From positions 18,530,304 to 18,594,303 of the forward strand of contig OZ234496.1 of NCBI GenBank assembly GCA_965153455.1: a stretch of 64,000 bases of DNA, read 5' to 3'. Source of the stretch: Sphagnum compactum (Eukaryota > Bryophyta > Sphagnopsida > Sphagnales). The number at the start of each line of letters is the position of its first letter. Within the stretch, counting starts at the first letter, position 1. The notes under the pieces are model-generated. The model made no database searches. It was not told the DNA's origin and saw nothing but the letters and a program-made list of their open reading frames with translations. Shown piece by piece: positions 32,416 to 45,367 of the stretch. Both the position numbers and the translations under genes were made by a program.

Positions 32416-32433
32416 CCCCCCCCCCCCCCCCAC
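32416..32433 (+). repeat. Poly-C tract
   Basis: Eighteen consecutive C residues. Length may be inaccurate because such tracts are error-prone. Confidence 0.9.
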
Positions 32434-33146
32434 ACCCTCAATTGTATGTCCGTGACAAATTACAATAGCCTCGGTTGAAAATTAGGATGAAAATTGTGGC
32501 AAACAATTGTAGGAATAGAAATTCTGTTCCACCAATGAGGCAATGGTGCAGGGCCTAAAAAGGCCCAAAAGTTGTCTTCTTTTCAGCTGTATAGGTAGGC
32601 TAGGGGAGGGCGGATCTCTATGTTCCAATAGAAACTTTTATTTTGGGGAGTCTCCTTTCAGTTGTTTTTTTGGTGATAGGCCAATCAAAATGACTCATTG
32701 AAAGGAAAAAAATTGAATTTTGGAGGCACCCCATCTAATTGATTCAAAGATGAATAAGTACGCTAGACAAAGATAAAGCATAAAACATTTGGGTTCATTT
32801 TATTGGCAATTTTAAATGCCCATCTCAAGGCCTATTTAGGAGCAAAAACACCCCCCAAAAACTTTGCCATGAAAGAAATGACAGAGAACTTTCAAGAATT
32901 GTTTTGGCACACTTAGTGATGAGAAATCACGAGATTGTGGAAATTGGAAAAGGCTTGTTGGGGGTTGGGGAGGGCTCCTAACAAGACTTGTATGATGACT
33001 TTGAAGCCCATAAGATAGCCATAGTACGAGATTTTTCTTCATGGTAAACAAATGGCACCTACAAATGACCACAAACCAAAGAAAGCCAAATTTTTTATAC
33101 ATACTGTCACCCCCCACACCACCCCCCGCCCCAAGGGCACCATCTA

Positions 33147-33310
33147 GGATGGATGGTGTATGGATAGAAAACACTTTGTCATTCAATTCTTGTTCCCTAG
33201 CTATGTGCTAACCATTCACATACATCTATATATCCAGTAGCCACCAAGTACCTTACCCAATTACCCTACCTACACACTACTCACTTGCCCTCCTTTCCTA
33301 CATTTCTATG
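33147..33310 (+). repeat. Dispersed CCTA-rich repeat, copy B
   Basis: It follows GGATGGATGGTG, then TTCCCTAGCTATGTGC, GCTAACCATTCACATACATC, CCAGTAGCCACC and TTACCCTACCTAC, in the same order as the copy at 25985-26165. It directly precedes the MITE at 33319. Confidence 0.55.
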
Positions 33311-33318
33311 GTTACTTA

Positions 33319-33676
33319 GAACATCTCCAGCGGTGCTCAGTATGTGATACTGCACAGTGAAATTGGATGAAGAAAAGTCAAAACATGCAGGTTTGTCTCT
33401 AGACAGTGGTTTTGGCTCAGCATAATTGCACAGTTTGTGATGGTGCACCTCCGGAAACGAGTGTAATAAATACTATCTGCCTACTGATTACTGTTTCTGA
33501 TTGGTCCATCGTAATGATTGGTCGAGGTGGATTGCTATTAGTAGTCCCCCCCACTTGTTTGCTTTCCCAGCTTCAGGTTTTTGTGGGTTGGGTTGCAAAA
33601 AAGTAAATAACTATACTTGGATGTGAATTTTTTTTTTCCCTGCAGGGTCACATACTGAGCACTGCTGGAGATGCTC
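33319..33676. mobile_element. MITE, PIF/Harbinger (Tourist-like) type
   Basis: Left end GAACATCTCCAGCGGTGCTC; right end complemented GAGCATCTCCAGCAGTGCTC, both continuing AGTATGTGA. The GAGCATCTCCARCRG terminus is well known from plant Harbinger-type MITEs, which duplicate TTA or TAA. Flanks are TTA (33316-33318) and TGA (33677-33679), one mismatch. Length 358 bases, no transposase. Confidence 0.82.
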
Positions 33677-33679
33677 TGA

Positions 33680-36600
33680 TCAGTGCTTACCAGTGCTTGG
33701 CTGATCCTTAGAATGAAGGCCAGATACCCGTCGGGTATCAACTTGAGTATTTGATACTCACTTACTTGTCAATTGTCAAAATAATTCCAAGACCTGAATT
33801 CGATACAGAAACATGATTCTCAAAAAAATATGAAAGGGTCAAAGAACCAGACAATTTTGAGGATTTTTAGTTATCACCATGGTACGAGTGTAGGAGGTGC
33901 TTGGGTCACCCAAGGTAGTGCTAGATCATATAATTCTTAGCTTACAGCAAGATGCATGTAATGTCACCAACTAACATGAAGATGAACTTGACGCAACAAC
34001 ATATGGCTTGGCATGCTATCTCTTTAACAATATAGTCTAGTGATTTGGAATCCAGTTTATGTAAGGTTTTGATTTTTTAAAGCAAAATAGTTTGTTATTT
34101 GGAGCTTGATTTAGTGACCAATGCTTGGATATTTTGTCTTTGTGCATTGGCTTCAAGGAGTTGTCACTAAAGTCCCATTTTTTAATTCTGAAGCTCTATG
34201 GACATCTTGTATATGAGAGCACAATTAGGCATGATGTTACATTGGTTTTCTATCTCGGGTGTTATTTCTTATCCATTAGTGAGGACTTTCCAACGCAATC
34301 TAGACTAAAGACATTTTTAGTTTGTTTAATGATTTTCATCCACATGGAAATGCTTTCATCCTCCATATGAATTTTATTTTATTTTATATAATGATATCCA
34401 TGTAAGGGTGACAAAAATAGTTCATGTAGGTTATAAAGAGTTGCAGTGACAATCAAATTTAATGGTATTGCTTAGGAATTCGACAAATTGCTTATATGTA
34501 CTACATAGTATAAGAATATTCACACCATTATTGGCTTGGAATTGCATGTTTTATCGTTTAAAGCACACCCATGAATTATTACCATGAATTTGTGTGACAT
34601 CATGAACTAATATAGTACATAGAAACTGAAAAGTTATAAATTTCCTAACTACATTTCCATTACTTGGAGTGATGTCAAAGATATTAGCAGCCCATCGTCT
34701 TTGCAAAACTATTGACAAAAGGGTAAAAGCTATAGAATTATTATGCCCATTGGTCCACCATTGCCATCTTAAATATTGAAATGCTTGAAAAGTGAAAGAC
34801 TAGTTGTTAATGTGCAAAAGTGAATAAGTTGCCCATCTTATGAAACTTTACACTTCAATTTCCTGAAAGCTTGCACATTTGTTCACATCGATGTTTGGCA
34901 AGTATCATCAACCCTTTTAGGTAACCAATTGGTTCTCCATCCAATTCTCACAATGAGTACCATTGCATGTGAAAACCAACTTTTTGAAGATTGATTGGGT
35001 TTTCACCCCAAACCTAATACTTAGGTTGGCTATATGGTTTAAAAATTTAATGTAGTAGAGGTAGGAAGTGGAGTTTTGAATCCACTACCACCTTGAGGTC
35101 AAAGGAATTCTTATCCATCAAGCCACACCTCCACATGTGAAAATGATTATGTAAAACAAACACCAGACTTTTAACATGCAAAAAGGTGTGGCTTAAGAAT
35201 AAAGGCTTACATCCTTCTCTTCAGGTCTTAATTGAGGGAATACAAAGTATGGTGGTTCACTTTTGGAATCACAATTGCAAATTTTGTAGGGTGCTTTGTG
35301 TTTAAATGCTTATGGTGAATAATATAATTTTAAATACATTAAATGATGATTTGTTTTAAATTAACAACTTGATTACGAAGATATTTGCACGATTATTTTT
35401 TGAACATAATGCGTTCCTTATGAACAATAGACTTTTGAAGTCAAATATATTGACTAATTAGTTTATTAGATTGTTATGAAATTTAAGAATTCATATTGAA
35501 TTTTCTTCCAAATTGTTTATAGTGACGAAGCATGGGTTGAAGAATGAAATGATAAAGGTCAATTGAAATTTTTTTTTGTGAAACCTTAACCAAATGGTAG
35601 TTATGAACTTTTAAAAGGTCAAAATTGGACCTTATTTTCAAAAATTCTTTTGAATGTTTTTTTTCTGTTTGTCAAATGTTTTGTGCCCAATTGGTACATA
35701 ATTGAAATATATAAATGGGCTTTTATTCTTATAAACTTTATTTGTTTTTCTTTTAGGATTTACAATGTGATTTCACCATATCAACTAATAGCAACATTTT
35801 TAAATATTTTTTTGACTTAGTTTTAAAAGGTTTCATAAGAGATTGAAACTTTAATAATAAAAAGTTACAATAATGAAATCTTAAAATTTAAAACCATATC
35901 CATATGGATGATTTATAAAATCTTGCTTGTGACTCTTGTGAATGTTGTATCTGCCTAAAATGAGCGATTAAATAGTGCAGACACCTAATTTTAAATCTAA
36001 TTAAAGTGAGAACCAAATCAATCGATAATTTTCAAATTTTGAAATTTCAATAATTTCCAGAAATTTAAAAAAATTATTCTTAAAAAAATTTTGAGTTTTT
36101 TAATTTTATTTCAATAACCAGAATCAACAATTTTCACAAAACTGAAAACCACCCAAAATTGGATTACATAGATGTGAGGGTCAACAACCAAAAGCAATAT
36201 ATGTTTAGTTTGTTCAACTTTTGCATACATTATTGATAAAATATTACAACATGATGTTAAGGATTGTTTTTATTTAAAAATAAAAAAAGAAACATTCAAG
36301 TAATATTTATTTTATTTCATTTCATTTGCAATAGCCTTATGAATGTAATTATCTACTACATGCATGATCAATTAAAAAAGTTTAATTTGAATTGATTTGA
36401 TTCCTATTTGTATAGTTTATTTTGAGCACATAACAAATTTTGAACATCATTAGCAATTGATTATGCACTATGTTGATATATCTCAATCTTATAAAACTTC
36501 AAAACACAAGTTTGGAAAAGCTTGAAATATGCACTTGTGCTTATTATTGATGCATATGAAAAGGAGTTTGCAATGATAGTTTGAGTCCCAAAATGCTTGG

Positions 36601-39600
36601 TAAACCTTCATTTTTCTTCTATCCTAAAATTCAAAAAATGCATGTGGATTGAAAGTTTGGTGTTTTATGAAGCCATTTCACATTAATGCCATAATTCCAA
36701 GAAATCATTAAAATGAATAGAGCTTTTGCATGAACTTGTAAGTTGATTAACAATAGGCAAATAATCAATTACAAGGATGTTTTGCCAACATGTTCCACAC
36801 AAAGGGCATTTATCACAACATAAGGTGCAATTCCATTGAAGTTTGAATGCTTCAACATGCTCACATTTAATAACATATGGTAATGTGATGATATTTGGTC
36901 TTTCAAACATATCTTCCAAGCTGGGGGTTAGTAATTCGGAAAGATGGGGATTTTCATCCTTCTTGGTTCATAGTTGCCATTTCATAGGCCAAATATGGCA
37001 AGTGTGACATAGATCTTGGATATTGGGTCCCAAGAAAGAGATTTGATGATTGAATTTGAGTTTGCATTTACATCTAAAAGTTCAACATGAGTCATGTGAA
37101 AAGTAAGGAAAATATAATATACCATGACACATCTCAATTGCCACTATGACATCCTTGGTTTAACAAATTTTTAAGTTAGTCATTTGAAATAATCTATTTT
37201 TTAATGTCATGATGCATGTTATACAAAAAACATGAGCATATGAAATGAGTATATATTTTTAGATTAATGTTACCTACTTATCAAAACAACTAACCAACAC
37301 TCATGTTTACATGATTTTGCAATGTTATGAATTGTGATTGCCCCATCATTTCTAGTGTGTTTCCCAAAAACTCTTGTAAGAATCTTGTTTTGAATAGCAA
37401 TCAAGACTTTGCCAAAGTTCCTATATAATGGTAGACCAATCATTTGGGCTTGAATTGCTTATTGTAAAGTATGATGAAGTTACACTAGGAAGGGAATAGT
37501 TCCATTAGTTAATAGTATATTGATCAACTTCTTCCACAAGGTCACTAATGGATATTTATTTCTTCTCAAGTTTTATCTCCCCTTGAATTATGTCTCATTG
37601 TGACAACTCACTACATTCATTTACTTGGTCATCAACATCATAAGTTTCACCACTCCCAATTAAAACTTTTGACATCTCATACATCAATAACAAGTTGTTT
37701 CAATATTGTTTTGTTGCAACAATAAAAATAATCACATCTCATGCATCTAGGTGGCCTTGAAGCTCTTGCTTCGCCACTAAGTTCTTTAATGTTGTATCCA
37801 TCCATGACAACAAAAATACATACCTTAACAAGTGGATGAACAAAATCTTCTTTTGATTTCCAAAAACAAAAGAGGTTCAAACATTCTATGCATACGTATA
37901 TGTTCAAAATCCATAGCATTCCTAGATGTTATCATACATTTTTAATTGTCATTGAACAACATTGTTTACAAGAGTACAAAGTGTAGATTGTGCATTAATT
38001 GGTGAGACCAATTACATAGATCATTACATTTTGATTCCACCACCAAAACTTGGTTTCAAATTTATAATAAATATGAAATAATTAATCATAACCTCACTAA
38101 ATGACTATTACATCATAAGGAAATAAATGCATTATGTGGAAAATATCATCATCAATTTTTGGATATCGAAGAAGGTCCAAAGCTTCAATTTTTTAATATC
38201 ATGCCTTTCATTGCCACATCAAACATGCATGCAAGTTCAAAAACATTGTCGAAATCTTAACTTAATACAACATGTACCCATCTATAATAACCCAATTCAT
38301 CTCAAAATGTTAAATTTTAAAATCATTTCCATGTTTTACTTTGGAGTAGTCAATCTCATAATCTATCTTTTAACACTTAAAAATTAGCATGTCAAAGCAA
38401 ATCACACACTTGCTTACAATCATATTAAAATGTGATAAAATAAATAGTGATGATTAATTGGACTCTACCTCTTAATTACACCTTTTTGGCATTTAAATAA
38501 CCTTTTGCTTATGTTGTGCAAATGATTTTGATTCCTTGATTTTAACATCTTGTGCATTTGCACAAATAATGTATGTCGCACTTCAAGTTTTTTGGCAACT
38601 TGTTTGAACTCCATGAAACAATAACAATAGTTTTTATTTCAGTGTTGGACCGTAAACCCCAAGCCTTCAATCTATGCATTCAACCCTAACTTTTAACACA
38701 ATGTTGTCAAAGGTGAAACCCAACTTGCTATCATTTTCTTCCTTTAAAAACAAGGTTGGAAACACAGTCCAAGCAATGAACTCCCCTACAAAGGGGAGCA
38801 CTTTGATATCATTTTTGTATTAATGATTTGACACAAAACTTATTACAATGAATGTACTTTTGGGTATGTAAGAAAACATGGGAAAACATGGGTATGCTAT
38901 TTTAAAAATTCTCATCAAAACCAACATGTCACATTCCAACTTTATGAAGAAAGAAAACAAACCCAATAATTAAGATTATTAGTAAGATGATGAAGGGGAG
39001 GAATAGGCATTAGAAAGGGGGTTGGGTGAGCTTCAATGCCATTGTGGTCATATTTTACCATACATGGGACACAAAGTGAATGATATTGATGGAATTTAAA
39101 ATTGTGGTGATGTAAGATATTGTATTGTAAAATATTTGACACTTTTTTATTCATTAATAATGAGGAGGATCAAAAAATATGAAGAGAGAAAAAAAATTGT
39201 AAGGACTAGGTCCTTTTCATCCTAAATTGTACACCTTAAAGGATTTTCATCCAAATATGGTTAATTTTACTCATTTGATTAATATTTGGAATTTATCGAT
39301 GAGTTCAATAATTCTTGGAGTATCTTTACATGTTTTGACACATTATGATATGTAGTATAATTGCACAAGTATGTTAACATGAAAAAAACTATGTAGGTTC
39401 TTTGACAATTGATTTTTTTGTGTTTTGAACTATCATAATATCCTTTTAAAACTTATGAAAATCCTTCTTGACATTGAGATGGTAGAAATTCCAATTTTGG
39501 CATTTCCAATTATCATATTACTACTTGAATAAATGCATGGTTAAGTGTAGACATATTTTTAACAAGTAGTTTCAATTTCATATTTTGATTCAAATTATGT

Positions 39601-42600
39601 ACATCATACAATGCATTTACTCAACATGGGTTCCCCTAGTGTGCTTTCACTTTTCCCTATTCATGCCAATAAAACTTATTATTGCTTTATTTGTTTCAAG
39701 CATTTTTATTAACTCACATTGTCCTTCCTTCTTAAAAATAATGATATTTCCATAACTAACTTTGTATACTTGATTTATATATAGGCCTTGGTAACTATAT
39801 GAATTTAATGTAGCCACACATAAAATTATTCCTTCTTTTCGAAGCTACTTCTTATTTCTAAAACATTTAAATACACTTCATTTTGTAGTGACGTTATGTG
39901 AGTGATGGAACCATAATGGAAGATAATAGTAAATTGAAATAAGGTTGGAAATGATGTCTTATCTTCATACCTTGGCTTTACATGCATTCCATTTGCTTTT
40001 GTTATTTGGTCTTTAGGATTAAATGGTCATGGTTTAATTCCACTTGTTTGTTTTCTTCTATCACATGCATTCAAATTCCAATGTTGATATTCCAAATGGG
40101 GTCCAAGTTGGGTAAATGGAACCATTTGGCTCAAGGATAAAAGCAAACTCATCGTTGGGTGGGACCACTAGTAATGTCTCGCCTTGATGTTCCTAGACCC
40201 ATTCAACTTTGGAAAATCATAGGAAACATTTCAATAAATATTTTCATAAGTTTTTTAATGAATACATTTATTAAGTTCCATAGATTTTGAAATTTCAAAA
40301 AATATCAATTATATTGTGTGTTTGATATTCCTAATCATTACATTTAGAAAAAGTTTTAGGAATGTAATCATGATTCGTTTCCTTGAACTTTTTGGTCAAG
40401 AACACAAATTTGAAACATGATTTGAGAATTTTCTTAAGAATTTTTTTCTTAAGGTAATTTTGAAGTCATTATATTTAAAGATTTTTATTAAGTGATTAAT
40501 TGAGTAAATATAATTTAGTTATGAATTTTCAAAGTTTGGGTAATAAAGGGCCATTTACATTAGAATCACAAAATTTTAAGAATTTTTATTTTTTTAGTTT
40601 CAAAATAAACTTCAAGCCATATATTAGTGCATGCAATGGATAACCATGAGGGGAAAACAAATATAGTTGTGAAAATGTTTATAAGAAAGGGCCTAAGAAA
40701 ATGATTTGACCACTTTTGGTTCCTTAACCATTCTTTGAAGTGGTTCCTAGTGGTACCACCCAAGGATGGGTTTGCCCATTAAGTCTTTAACAACAAAATA
40801 TTCTTAAAATAAAAAAATAAACATTTATGGCCTAAAAGGATGTTGCAATATATTATTAAGTGAAGATGTACACAATTGATTTGTAATTGTGTCTTTATGT
40901 AAGCTCATACACTAATAATTTTATAAAATTTGTTTAAAATACCTTTTATGACAATAATATAAATTTTTCATTAATTCAAAATCTCCATTTTAATTTTGTA
41001 GAATGATCAAAACAACATTGAACCCAAATATATTTCCAATGGGAGAATATTTTACAACCAAAAAAATTATACTCATCAACATTATCAATATAAAACAATG
41101 CATTATTAAATAATTTATCTCCTAGTTAAACTTTATGATTTTAAAGAAAATTAATTTTTTTGATAGGAAAGATTGTTCATTGTGGTTGTCTTTTTTAATG
41201 TGTAAAATTTCATGAACAAATTTTCATTAAAATTAACATTTTTAGTCCTTAATAAAAATTTCAATATCAAATGAAATTATCATTTATCACAATGGAAATT
41301 AAGTAATGGTAATGAGCAAGGCCCTTTTGACCCAATTTGGACCTAGTGACATTTAAACAATTCATCAACCTACTGTTGGAAACATTTAATTTGCTTTTGA
41401 CATCAAGTTGTATTCTAGATTAAAATTAAGAAATGTGAATATCTTTAGTTTGTCAATAAAATTTAACACCTTCCTAGTCATCATGAAATTTTCATATGGA
41501 TTGGTCAATTTAAAGGTTTAAGTTGATCATGATTCTGTAGGAAAAATGGTCTATCTTTTCATTTAGTTGAACTCAAATTGATGTTGTTCAATTATCATTT
41601 ATGCCCCCTTAAGTTCCATGCAATTTTTTTAATACTAATTCAAGTTCTAGTTGCCAACTTGCCCTAATGCCACATTGTTTATAAATTGTGGGCAACCTTC
41701 AAAATTAGTTCCACTTCCTTGTTCCTAAAATTACCAACCCTTCACATTCCTTGGCTTGGGTCATGGGGTGTGATTCCATCTCATCAATATGATACCCTTA
41801 TTTTTGTTAGTTGAATTATTAAATTAGATTTCTCGAGTTTTTAAATCTTGGCTTGATGTTACTCAAAGGTATTTTCCATTTTTGTTTATGGTCCTTCCAT
41901 GGCTGAAAAGCCTTTGCTACTAGAATTGGTAACCATTTTCCTTCTTTGGACACCATGAAAAGTTGCATTAATAATTTTTGGAAAAGGAACATAAGGGTGG
42001 GGAACCATCCCTTAGTATCTTGTGCACAATATGATTCCCTATGAGTGTTGTGAGTTTTAATTTGATGTAAATAGGGTAAATGACAATGGATTTGGTTAGC
42101 ATTTTATGGATATAAATGTAATATGTTATTCCCTATGTTGGTAGAATTCTACCTAGCCAATTTTAGCCCCTAGCTTTTGCCATATGCAATTGCAATTGTT
42201 AATGATGCATTCATAATCTTCAAGGGTGATATGTTATGTTCCCAATCAATTTGAATATTCAATGTCATGTAACATGTATCCTAGTTAGGAATCCCCCTTG
42301 TTGATGTGTGGTAGGCTATAAATTTTTTTGGTAATCCCCATTGTTGCAAATGGGGTGCCTCCAATCTTGCCTAGGCCATTGTTGGAACCATGCAAGCCTT
42401 TTACCTCCACAATGCAGTGTGGGAACAATTGATGAATGAACGAACACAATTTATTGGCCAAGTTAGTCACAATGTGTTCAAGTTCTGTTGTTATGGGTTG
42501 TGATGTGCCTTTTATAGATGTGGACTGGGGTGCATGCTTGGAATGCCCGTGTACTTATAAGTAATAGTCAATCATTCTTAGAGGAATAGTCAATGAAGGG

Positions 42601-43960
42601 CAACATCCAACCTAACAACATCCACCTCCACAACATTCACCTAATGTGGTCTTTGGCTTGTCTCCATTTGAACATTGCCATGGGGCTTGACTCCTTGCAC
42701 TTTGACCTCTTGACATAGCCTCCACATAGAAATAACCAAAGAACAAACTTCCCAACCTTCGTTGCCATTCCACAAGGAGTGGCATGTTTGCAAATAATTG
42801 TGATAACATCCTCACCATCCATCACCAAGATGGAACCAAAATGTTTGAGGTTCTTGCTTACTTCCTCATCTTGATCAAGTGTAGTCTTCATGTTATATCA
42901 GTCTAAAACTCAACAGACTTGAACAACAATTTTAATGCACTTGGGAATGTCAACCCCTAATCCTCTTTGTTATGTAATGACCTTCATGTCACGCTCGAGT
43001 GGAAAGGAAACTATTGATCAATATGTAGAAAGCTAACCACAAAATAAGCCTTAAGAATTTAAAAAAAATGCCATACACATGAAATTAACAACTACATATC
43101 GTGATTAGAGTTGACTAGGCTATCAAACTAATTAGATGCAAACTCCATTATTTCATGTGCCTTTGATAACCCTCATTGTTCTTTTTTACCACCACATTCA
43201 CAAACAACTTACAATCTATGGTGACTAAGATTCAAGGTTGTGATTTTCAACATCCCTTAACCCAACATATCGCTCATGTTCACACAACCAAGTTTCACGG
43301 CACTCTTGTTTGACTCAAAGTGCATTTTGGCATTCTTGCACACCAACGACATTTGACCTCCAAGGACAACACGAAAGGTACCCTATGGACCAAGTTAGAA
43401 ATGGAACAAAAATGAATCTTGACAACAATTTCAACTTTCATTTGTTCCACCCAAGATGTTGGATTATTCATCCCTCACATCACACTTTACAACATTCCTC
43501 GATGTATTCATTAGGTTATGTTTTATAATATGTTGCTCTTAGTTTCAGCACCCAAGTGTCAAAACAATTTTTTTTTGAAGTGTCAATTTTTTTTTGACAT
43601 CTTATCTTTGAGGGTAGATTTTTCCAACAATTTCAATGCAAGTAGGTAAGTTAGTGCCAAGTGCCAAGTTCTCCCTATTTGACAATAGGCATGACACATG
43701 TGAAGAGATGTTGAGAGTATGGAAATGATGGCCAAGTGTGTCTTGGTGAAGAAAGTTTGAAGCATAGATGGATAGCATTATATATCTTTAGTTCATATTT
43801 TTCACATAACTTTTTAAAAAGGTTATATTGTATTTTTAGCATATTTAATTGAAGTATTAGTCAATTGGATTTCTCAAGTTTTTTTTTTCATTATTAGGCA
43901 AAGTCAATCTAGAATTATTCTGAAGTTTCAGACATATCAAGAGAAATATCCCCCCAAAAA
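33680..43960. other. AT-rich, CG-poor gene desert
   Basis: About 10 kb with no frame longer than about 90 codons, hardly any CG dinucleotides and an excess of TG/CA, as expected for old methylated transposon DNA. Cysteine-rich minus-strand frames at 36683-36919 and shifting frames at 42612-42891 (with SLFFGYFYVEAM and APWQCSNGDKPKTT) may be coding relics, but I cannot assign them. No promoter or RNA gene seen. Confidence 0.55.
35030..35145 (-). repeat. Possible tRNA-derived SINE
   Basis: The minus strand reads GTGTGGCTTGATGGATAAG (A-box like) and, about 40 bases later, GTGGATTCAAAACTCCAC (B-box like), followed by AACCTAAGTATTAGG. The element at 54705-54800 has the same order of landmarks on the plus strand. 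Confidence 0.42.
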
Positions 43961-44074
43961 TTGAATTAATATGTGTTGAATCTGACATCCACATCGGGTA
44001 GTCTTTTATGGCGCGGTCTTTCATCCAGTTTGGGACTGACTTCATCCACTGTAAGAGAAAAGATTAAAGACAGT

Positions 44075-44960
44075 GATTCTGTGAGATCGCGCGCAGGCTG
44101 ATGGATGTTCTTGGGATCCTGCTTCAAGAATTGACGATTCCCATCGCTCACCTCACTTTACGACACTCCTTATTCATCCAATAGGTTAGGTTTTAGCATT
44201 AGAGATTACTTCGTGGCACCAGATTTCATCCACTAGGGGCCTTTCGTCATCCATTGTCAGGGAAGAGATTTGCGCGGCGCGAAAAGAGAGCGAGCGAGTA
44301 CAGACCTCGATCGCGCGCAGCTCCTCGACGGACTTGCTTAAAGAACCGGAGGTTCTGAAGCGGCGCGCAACGACGTCGCTCAACGGTTAATTGGCTGCAA
44401 GTGCGAAGGTTTTTGCAGAGATCTCGATCATTTCAGCGACAAGCTTTCAGCGAATGTTCTGCATCGAAGAAGAAGAAGAAGAAGAAGAAGAAGGAGAAGA
44501 AAAATTGTCGTTCTCGAGGTCGCGCGCAGCTTGACGGACTTCGGGATCCCGCTTAAGGAACCGGAGGTTCTCACACAGCGCACCGTCGTCTTCAACGGTC
44601 ATTCCTCTATGATTTTGCAGCAATTGCTAGGGGTTTTGCAGATCTGGACTTCGATCATTTCCACGACAAGCTTTCAGCAAAGGTTCCGCATCGAAAAAGA
44701 AAGACGAAGCATTATGTTTTTTAAACATGTCGTTCTCGAGGTCGCGCGCAGCTCGACGGACTTTGGGATCTGCATCACGAACCGGCGGTTCTCATAAGGC
44801 GCAACTTCATCCTGCAACGGTCATTCCTCTACGATTTGCAGCAATTGCTATGGATTTTTGCAGATTTGGACTTCGATCATTTCAACGACAAGCTTTTAAC
44901 AGAGATTCTGCATCGAAAAAGAACAACAACAAGAAGAAAAAAATTGACGTTCTTCGATTG
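44075..44960 (+). repeat. GC-rich tandem repeat, four copies of about 209-224 bp
   Basis: TCGCGCGCAG occurs at 44087, 44311, 44520 and 44742. Copies 2-4 share, in order, a GACGGACTT, a GAACCGGAGGTTCT-like palindrome, a CAACGGTCATTCCTCT or CAACGGTTA string, TTTTTGCAGA, TCGATCATTTC and ACGACAAGCTTT, ending in an A/G-rich GAA tract. The first copy is more diverged. Open frames inside are not conserved between copies, so the array looks regulatory or leader-like rather than coding. It ends about 400 bases before the TPX2-like start codon. Confidence 0.85.
44466..44497 (+). repeat. (GAA)n microsatellite
   Basis: About ten GAA units at the end of the second unit of the 220-bp array; shorter GAA-rich strings end the later copies. 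Confidence 0.85.
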
Positions 44961-45367
44961 CAGCAATCTTGAGTCTGAGGAACTACACAAGCAGTTTCAT
45001 TGAGCTATCTCAATCTGTCACCTTCTTGACAGAAAATTCCGAAAAGATTTCTGCGAGCTCATTTTCTTGCATGCCTTTGCTAATCTATTGGATGAGAGTT
45101 TGTGGAATTCAGGAAGCTTGGATCTCGAATCCTGCCACGATAGCTTTGTTTGTATGAAGAGATTGTTGTGCGATTTGCGATTGTTGTCCGAACTCCTCGT
45201 GTTTCCTTCGGGTAGATTCTTACCATCAGTGCCTTGCGTCTAATGCTTTTTTTGCTAGGAGTAGCCGAACTGCGGAGTTCTGCTCGGATTCTGCAAGGGA
45301 ATTGGCGATTTGTCGCGAAGTCTTGTTATCGATAGCTTGGTATGCACCTGGCGTTGAAGAGCAAAGA

